From: Bacteroidota bacterium
GTDB lineage: Bacteria; Bacteroidota; Bacteroidia; B-17B0; Aurantibacillaceae
DNA: 64,000 nt
Reading direction: 5' to 3'
Assembly (NCBI GenBank): GCA_013297775.1
Contig: JAAFIL010000003.1
Coordinates: 87,530-151,529, forward strand
Part shown: positions 31,973 through 40,606 of the stretch, one piece after another
How positions within the stretch are numbered: the first letter of the stretch is position 1
Layout of the letters: each line of letters opens with the position of its first letter
Program-made: the position numbers and the translations under genes
The notes under the pieces: generated by a model
Database searches by the model: none
Told to the model about the DNA's origin: nothing
What the model saw: only the letters and a program-made list of their open reading frames with translations

Positions 31973-32581
31973 TTAGGCCCAAGCCTCTTTTATAACTTGT
32001 TGAATGGTAAAATAAGTAGCTGGCAATACCTTCTGCTCCAGTTCGGCTTTACTAAACCAAACCGCTTCTAAAATATCTTCTTCTAACTGGGGTTTTAACA
32101 CGCCATTGAACGTACTCAACATGCTAAACCAAAACGTTTGCTTAAGCGCAAATCCTTTTTTGTAGTTATAAATGTGCCAGGTAGATGCCAAGGGTTTACG
32201 AATTTGCAAATCGCTAATCCCACACTCCTCCTCGCACTCGCGTATGGCTGCTTGTTCAGTAGTTTCGCCCTTTTCTAATTTACCTTTGGGCAAATCCCAA
32301 CGGTTTAATCGGTGAATACAAAGCCATTTACCATTGTTTTCGATAAACCCACCGGCCGACTCAATGTACTTACAAAACAATTGAAAACAGTCAACAATCA
32401 AGTTGAAATCTTTTTCATTAAAAAACAAATTTTTAGTCGAATCGTTAATAAATGCTTGTAACAACTGCCCTATTTGTGCGTTACTTAATCCGTTAAGCGA
32501 TATAATATTTTGATACTGATTAAGTTGAGAATCGGGTACAAACTCAATAAAAACAGTGGCGTAATAAATGCGTTTGTTCAT
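31973..32581 (-). CDS. NUDIX hydrolase
   Basis: 202 residues. An N-terminal domain (about 1-65) precedes a NUDIX fold. The Nudix box G-x5-E-x7-REUxEExGU is complete in the stretch from GKLEKGETTEQA to RECEEECGI (about 99-121). The substrate class is a nucleoside diphosphate linked to another moiety; which one cannot be read from the sequence. DLPKGKLEKGE is typical of MutT-like/diadenosine-type members. It is divergent from pyrE with 45 bases between, so the two may share a regulatory region. Confidence 0.88.
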   Translation of the reverse strand: MNKRIYYATVFIEFVPDSQLNQYQNIISLNGLSNAQIGQLLQAFINDSTKNLFFNEKDFNLIVDCFQLFCKYIESAGGFIENNGKWLCIHRLNRWDLPKGKLEKGETTEQAAIRECEEECGISDLQIRKPLASTWHIYNYKKGFALKQTFWFSMLSTFNGVLKPQLEEDILEAVWFSKAELEQKVLPATYFTIQQVIKEAWA

Positions 32582-32612
32582 AATTATAAAGTGTTGAAAA
32601 AAAGTTTAATTT

Positions 32613-32620
32613 TATATTTG
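32613..32620 (+). promoter_or_regulatory. pyrE: -7 element of the pyrE promoter
   Basis: TATATTTG, six bases before the ATG at 32627. The nearest TTG upstream (32594-32596) is 16 bases away, shorter than usual. A nearly leaderless mRNA is predicted. Confidence 0.42.
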
Positions 32621-32626
32621 TAAAGT

Positions 32627-33280
32627 ATGACAACGTTTGACGATCCGGCATTTAAGATAGCAGAATTTCTATTACAAATTAAAGCAATTAAACTGCAACC
32701 AGAAAATCCCTTCACTTGGGCAAGTGGATGGAAATCGCCTATTTATTGCGATAACCGCAAAACCTTATCCTATCCACAAATTCGAACCTATATTCGCCAA
32801 CAGTTTGTAAACCTTATTTTAGATCAATTTGGTAAACCCGATGTGATTGCAGGTGTAGCCACAGGTGGCATTGCGCAAGGGGCTTTAGTGGCGCAAGAGA
32901 TGGGACTTCCGTTTGTTTATGTAAGAAGCGAAGCCAAAAAACACGGCCTAAGCAATTTGATAGAAGGCGTTGTTGAAAGCGGACAAAGCGTGGTAGTTAT
33001 CGAAGATTTAATTAGCACGGGTGGCAGCAGCTTAAAAGCGGTACAGGCTTTGCGCGATGCGGGCTGTGTGGTTAAAGGTATGGCAGCTATTTTTACTTAT
33101 GGCTTTGAAGAAGCTATCACTAACTTAGCCAAAGCCAAATGCAACACAGTTACCCTAACCGATTACGATTGCTTAGTTACCGAGGCCCTCAACAAAGGTT
33201 ACATTACCGAAAAAGATGTTGAAAGTTTGAAGCAATGGCGCGTATCGCCAAGCACTTGGCAACAAGCAGTTACTAAATAA
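32627..33280 (+). CDS. pyrE: Orotate phosphoribosyltransferase
   Basis: 217 residues; converts orotate and PRPP to orotidine 5'-phosphate in de novo pyrimidine synthesis. Landmarks: FTWASGWKSPIYCDNRKTLS (about 25-44), the loop AGVATGGIAQGAL (about 83-95) and the PRPP motif VVVIEDLISTGGSS (about 122-135). Full length. The order pyrE-(SIMPL)-SRPBCC resembles the pyrE-SRPBCC neighbourhood found in many Bacteroidetes. Confidence 0.96.
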   Translation: MTTFDDPAFKIAEFLLQIKAIKLQPENPFTWASGWKSPIYCDNRKTLSYPQIRTYIRQQFVNLILDQFGKPDVIAGVATGGIAQGALVAQEMGLPFVYVRSEAKKHGLSNLIEGVVESGQSVVVIEDLISTGGSSLKAVQALRDAGCVVKGMAAIFTYGFEEAITNLAKAKCNTVTLTDYDCLVTEALNKGYITEKDVESLKQWRVSPSTWQQAVTK

Positions 33281-33363
33281 ATTCCTTACACGGTTCACTT
33301 GCACCAATATCATTTCTAAAAAATATTGGTAGTAAACGCTATCTTTATTTAAAAATAGTTATT

Positions 33364-34092
33364 ATGAAAAAAATAATTTTCCTCATTCTTAGCATCTGCT
33401 GTTTAACCGCTCTTGAATCGCAAACGGCATTACCCCCTAGCCCTCCATTTATTGAAGTAACAGGCACCAGCGAAACAGAAATTATACCCGACGAAATTTT
33501 TATTGCCATTACCCTGCGCGAGCGCAACGATAAAGAAAAAACACCCATTGCCAAATTAGAGGCAGACTTAAAACAAATCTTAAAAGACTTATCCATTCCA
33601 CTCGAAAATTTGGTGCTAAACGAAGCCAATGCCGATTATGGCCGTTACCGAAAAACACGCAAAGAAGTTATTACTTCCAAAACCTATACCCTTAAATTAA
33701 AAGATGTGGCGTCCCTTAACACCGTTTACGAACGCCTCGATAAGATGGGCGTAGAAGACGCTTATATTTCTAAATTAAACCACAGCAAACTACTTGAGTT
33801 TACCAAAGAAAACCGCATAAAAGCGATAAAAGCAGCCAAAGAAAAAGCCGATTACTTAGCCACCGCTGTTAACCAAACTATTGGTAAAGCACTAGAATTA
33901 AGCGAACGCGAAAATTACGTGAACACAACGCCACACAGCGGCTACAATTACCGCACTATGAATATAGCACAAAGCTACAGCAACGCAGGCAGCAACTCCC
34001 TCAGCGAGTCGTTTAACGCCTCCGAAGAAAGCATCAGCATTATGAAAATAAAAATCAGAGCGGCTTACTTTGTAAAATACGAAATCAAATAA
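33364..34092 (+). CDS. Periplasmic SIMPL-domain (DUF541) protein
   Basis: 242 residues with a signal peptide (about 1-20). The SIMPL/DUF541 domain covers nearly all of the mature protein: FIEVTGTSETEIIPDEIFIA (about 31-50) at the start and IKAIKAAKEKADYLA (about 156-170), then a C-terminal SIMKIKIRAAYFVKYEIK strand. Members form oligomers in the periplasm or outer membrane; the exact role is unclear. The stop overlaps the ATG of the SRPBCC gene by one base. Confidence 0.88.
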   Translation: MKKIIFLILSICCLTALESQTALPPSPPFIEVTGTSETEIIPDEIFIAITLRERNDKEKTPIAKLEADLKQILKDLSIPLENLVLNEANADYGRYRKTRKEVITSKTYTLKLKDVASLNTVYERLDKMGVEDAYISKLNHSKLLEFTKENRIKAIKAAKEKADYLATAVNQTIGKALELSERENYVNTTPHSGYNYRTMNIAQSYSNAGSNSLSESFNASEESISIMKIKIRAAYFVKYEIK

Positions 34093-34520
34093 TGGCTGCT
34101 TTTACCCTTCACAGCAATGCGCATACCACCAAAAGTACTTTAAAAGAGTTATTTTTATTTTTGAGCGATTTTAAAAACTTTGATTCGATTTTACCCGAAG
34201 ATAAAGTTGAAAATTTTACTTATTCGGCTAACCGCTGCAACTTTACCATTAAAGGGTTTACCAATATTGGAATCGTTTTAAAAGAGCAACAAGCCTTCTC
34301 TAAACTAGTATTTAACAGCGAAGGATTAATGAAATTTAATTTTGAATTAAACGTTTTCTTTACAGGTACAGCAACCGAAACAGGGCAATGCCAAGTTGAT
34401 TTATTAGCCGATATGAATCCGTTTATAAAAGTAATGGCCGAAAAACCGCTGCTACAATTAATTAATACAATGAGTTTTAAATTATCGCAATTAGACCTTT
34501 CTACCCATGCCCGAAGTTAA
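34092..34520 (+). CDS. SRPBCC-family protein
   Basis: 142 residues without signal peptide. The helix-grip fold is suggested by an N-terminal strand, a helix (STLKELFLFLSDFKNFDSIL, about 15-34), a run of strands, and a long C-terminal helix (EKPLLQLINTMSFKLSQL, about 118-135). SRPBCC proteins bind hydrophobic ligands. This small Bacteroidetes form is frequently found near pyrE and is uncharacterised. It overlaps the next gene by 14 bases. Confidence 0.75.
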   Translation: MAAFTLHSNAHTTKSTLKELFLFLSDFKNFDSILPEDKVENFTYSANRCNFTIKGFTNIGIVLKEQQAFSKLVFNSEGLMKFNFELNVFFTGTATETGQCQVDLLADMNPFIKVMAEKPLLQLINTMSFKLSQLDLSTHARS

Positions 34521-34794
34521 CGCCGCCATACAATTGTTGCCGTTTGGTAACAAAACAAATGTGTTACCTCTCATTGATGCCGCCATTGCCACCATTCAGC
34601 AAAGTGGACTTAAATTTGTTGTGTGTCCTTTTGAAACAGTTGTAGAAGGCGATGCGCAACAGGTTTATGAACTCATCGAAAAAATACGAACACAAACCTT
34701 GCAAGCTGGCTGTAACGAGTTAATCATTAACATTAAACTACACGCCGCCAATAAAGCTATTTTCATTAGCGATAAATTAAAAAACTATTCTTAA
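34507..34794 (+). CDS. Thiamine-binding (DUF77/MTH1187-type) protein
   Basis: 95 residues with a ferredoxin-like fold pattern: NAAIQLLPFGNKTNVLPLI strand-helix, GLKFVVCPFETVVEGDAQQV (about 37-56), and a C-terminal ELIINIKLHAANK strand. The family binds thiamine or its pyrimidine moiety in the cytoplasm. The short length and intact P-F-E-T-V-VEGD segment match. It is translationally coupled to the SRPBCC gene; no thiamine riboswitch is visible. Confidence 0.8.
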   Translation: MPEVNAAIQLLPFGNKTNVLPLIDAAIATIQQSGLKFVVCPFETVVEGDAQQVYELIEKIRTQTLQAGCNELIINIKLHAANKAIFISDKLKNYS

Positions 34795-34917
34795 TTGGTT
34801 TTATTAATTTACCTTTCCTCCACTTACATTTACCCTTAAACAAACGTGTGCAACCTTTCATATAATTTCCGTAAATAAAATCTTAACAAATCTTATTTTT
34901 GAAAAAACGAAAATCAA

Positions 34918-36114
34918 ATGAAATTAATTTACACGCTTCTTTTAGGAATTATTTTTTTGAGTACTAGCCTCGCGCAAACCTTCAACACAGGCACACTTAC
35001 CCTCACGTTTAACGACCCTGCACGCACGGGGGGCTTTGGCTCGGGTGGCGGTGCAGGTCGGCAAATTCAAACCGAAATATATTACCCCGCCACCTCAACA
35101 GGCTCTAATGTAGCGGTGGCTAATGGGAGTTTTCCTGTTGTTGTATTTGGGCATGGCTTTTTAATGGATTGGAGCAGTTACGATAATATTTATAGCCTAT
35201 TAAGCAAACGGGGGTATATTGTTGCTTTGCCACGCACCGAAGGCTCGGCCTCGCCTAATCATGCCGATTTTGGAGCCGACTTAGCCCTTGTTGCCCAAAA
35301 ATTATTGGCATTAAATACAACCAACACCTTAGCCCCTATTTTTGTAGGAAAAGTACTTCAAAAAGCAGCTATTGGCGGGCATAGCATGGGCGGTGGCTCT
35401 AGCTTTTTAGCAGCTAAAAATAATACCAACATTGCCTGTCTATTTAATTTTGCAGCCGCCGAAACCAACCCCAAATCCAGTTCGGCCGCCAAGTTTGTGA
35501 GTGTACCAACTTTAATTATTGGTGGCGAACGCGATTGTGTAGCACCGCCTTCTACCAATCAAGATAAAATGTATGACAGTTGTGTGGCCACTAAAAAATT
35601 TGAAATCATTTTAAAAAAATTAACCCATTGCGATTTTGGAAATGGCACTAACACCAATTGTTTACTCGGACAAAATTTAAGTTTATGTGGCTCACAAGTT
35701 AGCAACACTTTAGCCTTAGCGCATTACATGACCTACGTGAATCCATTTTTAGATAATTTACTAAAATCGAATTGCGCCGCTGGAAATGTATTTATGGATT
35801 CGTTAAACCTCTCGCCCATCATCTTCGCTAAAAAACAAACGGGCTCATTAGCTTGCACCTTAGGTCTTAACGAATTGAGTTTACAAGGCAGCACTTTATT
35901 TCCGAACCCGCTGCACGGCGATGTATTAATGGTAAAAGCACCACAAATAATTAAAACCATTTCCATTTACGATTTGTTAGGACGAACGCATAAAACTGTT
36001 GAGGTTAATGCCCTTGCAACCGAACTTAATTTAAGCAGTTTACCCAAAGGACTTTACGTTATTCAATTAAGCGGCAACTTTGGAAATGCCACACAACGCT
36101 TAATTCGAGATTAA
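34918..36114 (+). CDS. Secreted alpha/beta hydrolase with T9SS type A sorting domain
   Basis: 398 residues. Signal peptide (about 1-19). An alpha/beta-hydrolase (PAF-acetylhydrolase/chlorophyllase/dienelactone-hydrolase group) follows, with VVVFGHGFLMDWSSY (about 74-88), the nucleophile elbow GGHSMGGGSS (about 152-161), an acid near GGERDCVAPP and a His near TH-C-DFG (about 238). The last 80 residues are a Por-type T9SS C-terminal domain: LFPNPLHGDVLMV, ISIYDLLGRT, LPKGLYVIQLSG. It is expected to be exported by T9SS and displayed or released. The substrate, probably an ester, is unknown. Confidence 0.88.
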   Translation: MKLIYTLLLGIIFLSTSLAQTFNTGTLTLTFNDPARTGGFGSGGGAGRQIQTEIYYPATSTGSNVAVANGSFPVVVFGHGFLMDWSSYDNIYSLLSKRGYIVALPRTEGSASPNHADFGADLALVAQKLLALNTTNTLAPIFVGKVLQKAAIGGHSMGGGSSFLAAKNNTNIACLFNFAAAETNPKSSSAAKFVSVPTLIIGGERDCVAPPSTNQDKMYDSCVATKKFEIILKKLTHCDFGNGTNTNCLLGQNLSLCGSQVSNTLALAHYMTYVNPFLDNLLKSNCAAGNVFMDSLNLSPIIFAKKQTGSLACTLGLNELSLQGSTLFPNPLHGDVLMVKAPQIIKTISIYDLLGRTHKTVEVNALATELNLSSLPKGLYVIQLSGNFGNATQRLIRD

Positions 36115-36246
36115 ACCGTAATTTCAAGAAATCGTGTACCTTAGAATAAAATAGCTAACTCTGTGAAACGCTTAAAATCTATATTTAAAAAATGAGTTAG
36201 ATGGAATAAACCGTAAATAAAATAACACCATAGCCAGAAATCTCCT

Positions 36247-37887
36247 CTATTCTTTTTTAACTCGCCGCAAGTCCAGCAAATTCATGGGATTGGTTTTTAA
36301 CCCTTGAATATTTTTATTCACCAAACGAATCACTTGATCATAAAATAAAGGAATAACAGGGGCATCGTCTATCAACATCTGATCCATCTGTTGGTACAAC
36401 TTAGCTTTTACCCCTAAATTCTGCTCTACTAAAGCCTTGTTAAACGCTGCATCAAAGTCTGGATTTTTATAATGAAAATAATTAAACCCCTCGGGCGCAA
36501 AATTTTTACTGTAAAATAAACTAAAGAAATTTTCTTCATCAGCGTAATCTGCTACCCACGATTTTTTAAATAAATTATACTCACACGCCGCAACAGCTTG
36601 GCGCAACACCGACGATTTTTCGATGCTAATAGCTACCTTAATATTATTTTCGGCTAACTGGCTTTGTATAAACTCTAACTGCTCTTTAAAATTTTCGGTA
36701 GTGTGTAGCGTAATTTCGGGCATATCTTTTCCCTTGGGGTAGCCAGCCTCATCTAACAATTGCCTCACCTTATCTGGGTTATAAGTGTAGCCTTTCACAA
36801 CACTCTCATCAAACGATTTTAAACCCTTTGGAATAAAACCCGCCCGTGCTGGTAAGCCAATATTATTTCGTAAATACTTAATCATTTTTTCGCGATCAAA
36901 TCCATAATTAATAGCTTGGCGCACGGCTTTCAAACGTAAAGGCGATTGCTTAACAATACCAATTTTATCATCTACCAAAATGCCAATGTAATCTGTTTTT
37001 AAATACGTTTGTTTTTGAAGCACAAATTTAGTGGCGTAAAAATCTCTTAATTCACCCGTCTTATCTAGCACTTCATTAATATTCATGGCATCGGCGCCAC
37101 TCAACATATCAAACTTTCCATTCAACAATTCCATAAATGAAGTTTCCCGATCTTTAATAAACGAAACCGTTACCGCATCTAAATAAGGCAATGGCACATT
37201 ATTTTCATCCTTCTCAAAATACCGATTGTTGCGGGTTAAAATTAATTTATTCCCCTCACCCCAATATTTAAACTGAAAAGGTCCTGTGCCAACGGGATGG
37301 CCTCTAAAATCAACCTTATATTTTTCGATGGCTTCTTGCGGCACAATGCTAAAATATTTCATGGTTAATATATTTAAGAACGCACTAAACGGACTTTTTA
37401 AATAAAGTTCAAACACCGAGTCATTAACCGCTACAAACCCTTTATAATTTGTTTTTTCGCTTCGATCAATATTACTCAACAAACTCATGGCGCTGCTTAC
37501 TTGGCTATCGTAAAGCCTATTAAAGCTATACTCCACATCTTTTGCTTTCACTTGCCGCCCTTTGTTTCCTTCAAAGCACGCATCATTTTGAAAATACACA
37601 TCGGAGCGTAATAAAAACGTATAAGTTAAACCATCGGGGCTAATGCTATAGGTTTTAGCAATGGCTGGCACCACATTCAATTCATCATCGGTTTGCACCA
37701 AGCCATTAAACAATTGGTTAACGGCCCAAATATTTTCGGTACTGCTGGCCGCTGCGGGGTCAAGCGAGGTAATTCCAGCAATTTCATTGTAATTAAAAAT
37801 CTTTCGTTTATCTTCTACTTTCGCAGCTTCGCCACATTGGCTCAATACCATTGCGCTCATTAGCCCTATTAAAAGTTGCTTCATCAT
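36247..37887 (-). CDS. Oligopeptide/dipeptide-type ABC substrate-binding lipoprotein
   Basis: A family 5 solute-binding protein. I start at the ATG at 37885-37887, because the protein then begins MMKQLLIG with a lipoprotein signal ending LSQCGE; the longer frame (from 37938) adds 17 residues that would spoil it. 546 residues. Typical words: AGITSLDPAAASSTENIW, YTFLLRSDVYFQND, GTGPFQFKYW (about 200) and AINYGFDREKMIKYL. It delivers peptides or related solutes to an ABC permease; none is encoded nearby. Monocistronic and convergent with the hydrolase gene. Confidence 0.9.
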   Translation of the reverse strand: MMKQLLIGLMSAMVLSQCGEAAKVEDKRKIFNYNEIAGITSLDPAAASSTENIWAVNQLFNGLVQTDDELNVVPAIAKTYSISPDGLTYTFLLRSDVYFQNDACFEGNKGRQVKAKDVEYSFNRLYDSQVSSAMSLLSNIDRSEKTNYKGFVAVNDSVFELYLKSPFSAFLNILTMKYFSIVPQEAIEKYKVDFRGHPVGTGPFQFKYWGEGNKLILTRNNRYFEKDENNVPLPYLDAVTVSFIKDRETSFMELLNGKFDMLSGADAMNINEVLDKTGELRDFYATKFVLQKQTYLKTDYIGILVDDKIGIVKQSPLRLKAVRQAINYGFDREKMIKYLRNNIGLPARAGFIPKGLKSFDESVVKGYTYNPDKVRQLLDEAGYPKGKDMPEITLHTTENFKEQLEFIQSQLAENNIKVAISIEKSSVLRQAVAACEYNLFKKSWVADYADEENFFSLFYSKNFAPEGFNYFHYKNPDFDAAFNKALVEQNLGVKAKLYQQMDQMLIDDAPVIPLFYDQVIRLVNKNIQGLKTNPMNLLDLRRVKKE

Positions 37888-38010
37888 TTTACAAATATTA
37901 AAAAAGGAAGCGTTTAAATTTAGGCACTTCGATGGCAATTATGCACAAAAGCCTGTTTATTGAAGGCGTTATTTTATCCTTTTTTAGCCTTAATCTCCTC
38001 TAAAAAGTAC

Positions 38011-38018
38011 TATCTTTG
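38011..38018 (+). promoter_or_regulatory. gatB: -7 element of the gatB operon
   Basis: TATCTTTG, 12 bases before the ATG at 38031. It overlaps the TTG at 38016 that would give a longer frame, which argues for the ATG as the real start. No TTG at -33. Confidence 0.42.
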
Positions 38019-38030
38019 AACGTTATTCTT

Positions 38031-39485
38031 ATGAGCATTTACGATAAATACGAAACCGTAATTGGTTTAGAGTGCCACATACAGTTGCTTACTAAAACAA
38101 AAATGTATAGTAACGATGTGGCCGAATACGGTGCTATGCCCAATACCAACGTTAGTGTAGTGTCGCTTGGGCATCCGGGCACACTTCCTAAAGTAAATAA
38201 ACAAGCCATTGAGTTTGCGGTGCGCTTGGGTATTGCCGTTAATGCCAATATTCGTAGCGAAAATCAATTTGCCCGCAAAAATTATTTCTATGCCGATTTA
38301 CCCAAAGGCTATCAAGTTACACAAGATAAAACCCCTATTTGTAATGGCGGTTACATCATTGCGAAATTAAAAGATGGAACGGAAAAACAAGTTAACCTAA
38401 CCCGCATTCACATGGAAGAAGATGCTGGAAAAAGTTTGCACGACATTGATCCATTTGAAACCTTGGTTGACTTAAACCGCGCTGGCACGCCCTTGCTCGA
38501 AATTGTAACCGAACCCGATATACGCAGCGGCGAAGAAGCCTACGCCTATTTAACCGAAGTACGAAAACTAGTGCGTTACCTCGATATTTGCGATGGCAAT
38601 ATGGAAGAAGGCTCGTTGCGCTGCGATGCCAACATTTCTGTGATGCTAAAGGGCTCTAAAGTATTCGGAAAAAAAGTAGAGGTTAAAAACATGAACTCGT
38701 TTCGCAATGTGCAACGCGCCATTGATTTTGAGGTAAAACGTCAAATAGATGCCATCGAAAATGGCGAAAGCATTGCTGGCGAAACCCGCAGTTTTGATGC
38801 CACCAATGGTTCTACTTTTGCCTTGCGGAGCAAAGAAAACGCTAACGATTACCGCTATTTTCCGGAACCCGATTTGCAACCCGTTATTCTGAAGCCCGAA
38901 TACATCGAAGCGGTTAGAGCAAAGCTGCCTATTTTGCCAGCCGAACTTTATAAAATTTATACCCAAACCTATTTGTTAAGCGATTACGATGCTAATCAAT
39001 TAATCGAATTAAAAGAAGTATCGGCCTATTATAACGAATTGATAAAACATACTAACAATTATAAAGCTGCCGCCAACTGGATACTTGGAACAGTTCGTTC
39101 GTACATGAATGAACGCGCCATGACCATTAAAGAATTTACATTAAGCCCTGTGCGTTTAGCCGAATTAATTGCCTTAATAGATGCTCAAAAAGTAAGTGTA
39201 AGTGCAGCACAACAACGTTTATTTCCTGCTATGGTGGAACAAACAGAATTAAGCGCAGAGGTTTTAGCACAACAATTCGATTTAATTCAAAATAGCAATA
39301 CCGATGAACTAAGTTCGATGGTAGATGTTATACTTTCAAAAATGCCCGATAAAGTAACCGAATACCAAAGTGGAAAAGTAGGTTTGTTAGGAATGTTTGT
39401 AGGTCAAGTAATGGCTTTAAGCAAAGGCAAAGCAGATCCTAAATTAGTGAATCAATTAGTAAAAGAAAAGTTAGATAAAGCATGA
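38031..39485 (+). CDS. gatB: Aspartyl/glutamyl-tRNA(Asn/Gln) amidotransferase subunit B
   Basis: 484 residues from the ATG; subunit B of GatCAB, which amidates Glu-tRNA-Gln or Asp-tRNA-Asn. Landmarks: YETVIGLECHIQL (start), LGHPGTLPKVNKQAIEFAVR (about 47-66), KNYFYADLPKGYQ, EEDAGKSLHD, LNRAGTPLLEIVTEPDIRS and DANISVMLKG. The C-terminal helical YqeY-like tail ends with MVEQTELSAEV and GKVGLLGMFVGQVM. gatA and gatC are not in this window. It opens a seven-gene plus-strand run; the stop overlaps the next ATG (ATGA). Confidence 0.96.
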   Translation: MSIYDKYETVIGLECHIQLLTKTKMYSNDVAEYGAMPNTNVSVVSLGHPGTLPKVNKQAIEFAVRLGIAVNANIRSENQFARKNYFYADLPKGYQVTQDKTPICNGGYIIAKLKDGTEKQVNLTRIHMEEDAGKSLHDIDPFETLVDLNRAGTPLLEIVTEPDIRSGEEAYAYLTEVRKLVRYLDICDGNMEEGSLRCDANISVMLKGSKVFGKKVEVKNMNSFRNVQRAIDFEVKRQIDAIENGESIAGETRSFDATNGSTFALRSKENANDYRYFPEPDLQPVILKPEYIEAVRAKLPILPAELYKIYTQTYLLSDYDANQLIELKEVSAYYNELIKHTNNYKAAANWILGTVRSYMNERAMTIKEFTLSPVRLAELIALIDAQKVSVSAAQQRLFPAMVEQTELSAEVLAQQFDLIQNSNTDELSSMVDVILSKMPDKVTEYQSGKVGLLGMFVGQVMALSKGKADPKLVNQLVKEKLDKA

Positions 39486-40603
39486 TAAAATACATCCCAT
39501 GTGTGGCCGCCCTCTTAGTATTAGCAGCTTGTGGCACAAGTAATAAAGGCGTAAAGGTAAAAGGGCAACTTAGCGATAGCCAAGGCGAAGTTATTTACTT
39601 TGAAGAACTAGCCAGTCAACAACCAACTATACTCGATAGTGTGCAGTTAGATAAAGACGGAAATTTTGAGTTCAAAAAAATGGGTAGTCATCGCATTGGT
39701 TTTTACCGCATCAAACTATCTCAAAAAGATTTTGCCATGTTAGTACTCGATAGCACCGATCAAGTTACCATAAAAGGAAGTGCTAAAGATTTACGAAATA
39801 GCTACAAAGTAGAAGGCTCTAAAGAAACTGTTTTATTTATGGCGTACAATAAATTGCTTGAGTCTAATAGCCGTCGCATCGATTCGTTAAACGAAGCATT
39901 TCGCTCATTAATGGGTGCAAGCAACCTCGACTCGTTGCGTATGGACTCGTTAAGTAAAACCTTTGAAGCACCTTTCAATAAAATAATGAATGCCCTTAAC
40001 ACCCAACTGTCTGAAAAAATTTCTCAAAATTCAGATATGTTTGCTTCCATGATTGCCATTCAAAATTTAGAACCCGATAAATACGCTTCGGCTTACAAAG
40101 CATTGGATGCGGGCTTAATGAAAAAATACCCAGATGATAAAAATGTATTAAAGTTTCACGAGGTAGTAGGTCGCATGTTGGCCACCACCATTGGCGAGCA
40201 GGCTCCCGATATAGTGATGCCAGATGTAAGCGGTAAATCGCAAAGTTTATCGTCGTTAAAAGGCAAAGTAGTGTTGGTTGATTTTTGGGCAAGCTGGTGT
40301 GGTCCTTGCCGAAAAGAAATGCCTAACGTTGTTAAAGCCTATTCTAAATATAAAAACAAAGGCTTCGAAATTTTTGGTGTATCGCTCGACGGCGATAAAC
40401 CTAACTGGGAACAAGCCATCGCCAAAGATGGCATCACTTGGTTACAAGTTAGCGATTTAAAAGCGTGGGATTGTGCAGCAGCAAAATTATACGGTGTACA
40501 AGGAATTCCTTACACTGTATTACTCGATAAAGAAGGGAAAATTATTGCTAAAAACTTAAGGGGCGAAGAGCTAGATAAAAAGTTGGCGGAAGTGCTAAAC
40601 TAA
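39482..40603 (+). CDS. TlpA-like thiol-disulfide lipoprotein (DUF4369 + thioredoxin)
   Basis: 373 residues: a lipoprotein signal with VLAACG (Cys about 17), a DUF4369-type beta domain (about 22-110), a helical linker and a thioredoxin domain (about 235-373) with the redox motif WASWCGPCRKEM (Cys about 272 and 275), then GIPYTVLLDKEGKII with the cis-Pro. Such proteins reduce periplasmic disulfides in Bacteroidetes, often in stress or cytochrome maturation. The gene starts inside the gatB stop. Confidence 0.92.
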   Translation: MIKYIPCVAALLVLAACGTSNKGVKVKGQLSDSQGEVIYFEELASQQPTILDSVQLDKDGNFEFKKMGSHRIGFYRIKLSQKDFAMLVLDSTDQVTIKGSAKDLRNSYKVEGSKETVLFMAYNKLLESNSRRIDSLNEAFRSLMGASNLDSLRMDSLSKTFEAPFNKIMNALNTQLSEKISQNSDMFASMIAIQNLEPDKYASAYKALDAGLMKKYPDDKNVLKFHEVVGRMLATTIGEQAPDIVMPDVSGKSQSLSSLKGKVVLVDFWASWCGPCRKEMPNVVKAYSKYKNKGFEIFGVSLDGDKPNWEQAIAKDGITWLQVSDLKAWDCAAAKLYGVQGIPYTVLLDKEGKIIAKNLRGEELDKKLAEVLN

Positions 40604-40606
40604 ACA

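Noticed and set aside
37888-37938. Longer N-terminus of the ABC substrate-binding protein
   Set aside because: It would place 17 residues in front of a good lipoprotein signal; the ATG at 37887 is preferred.
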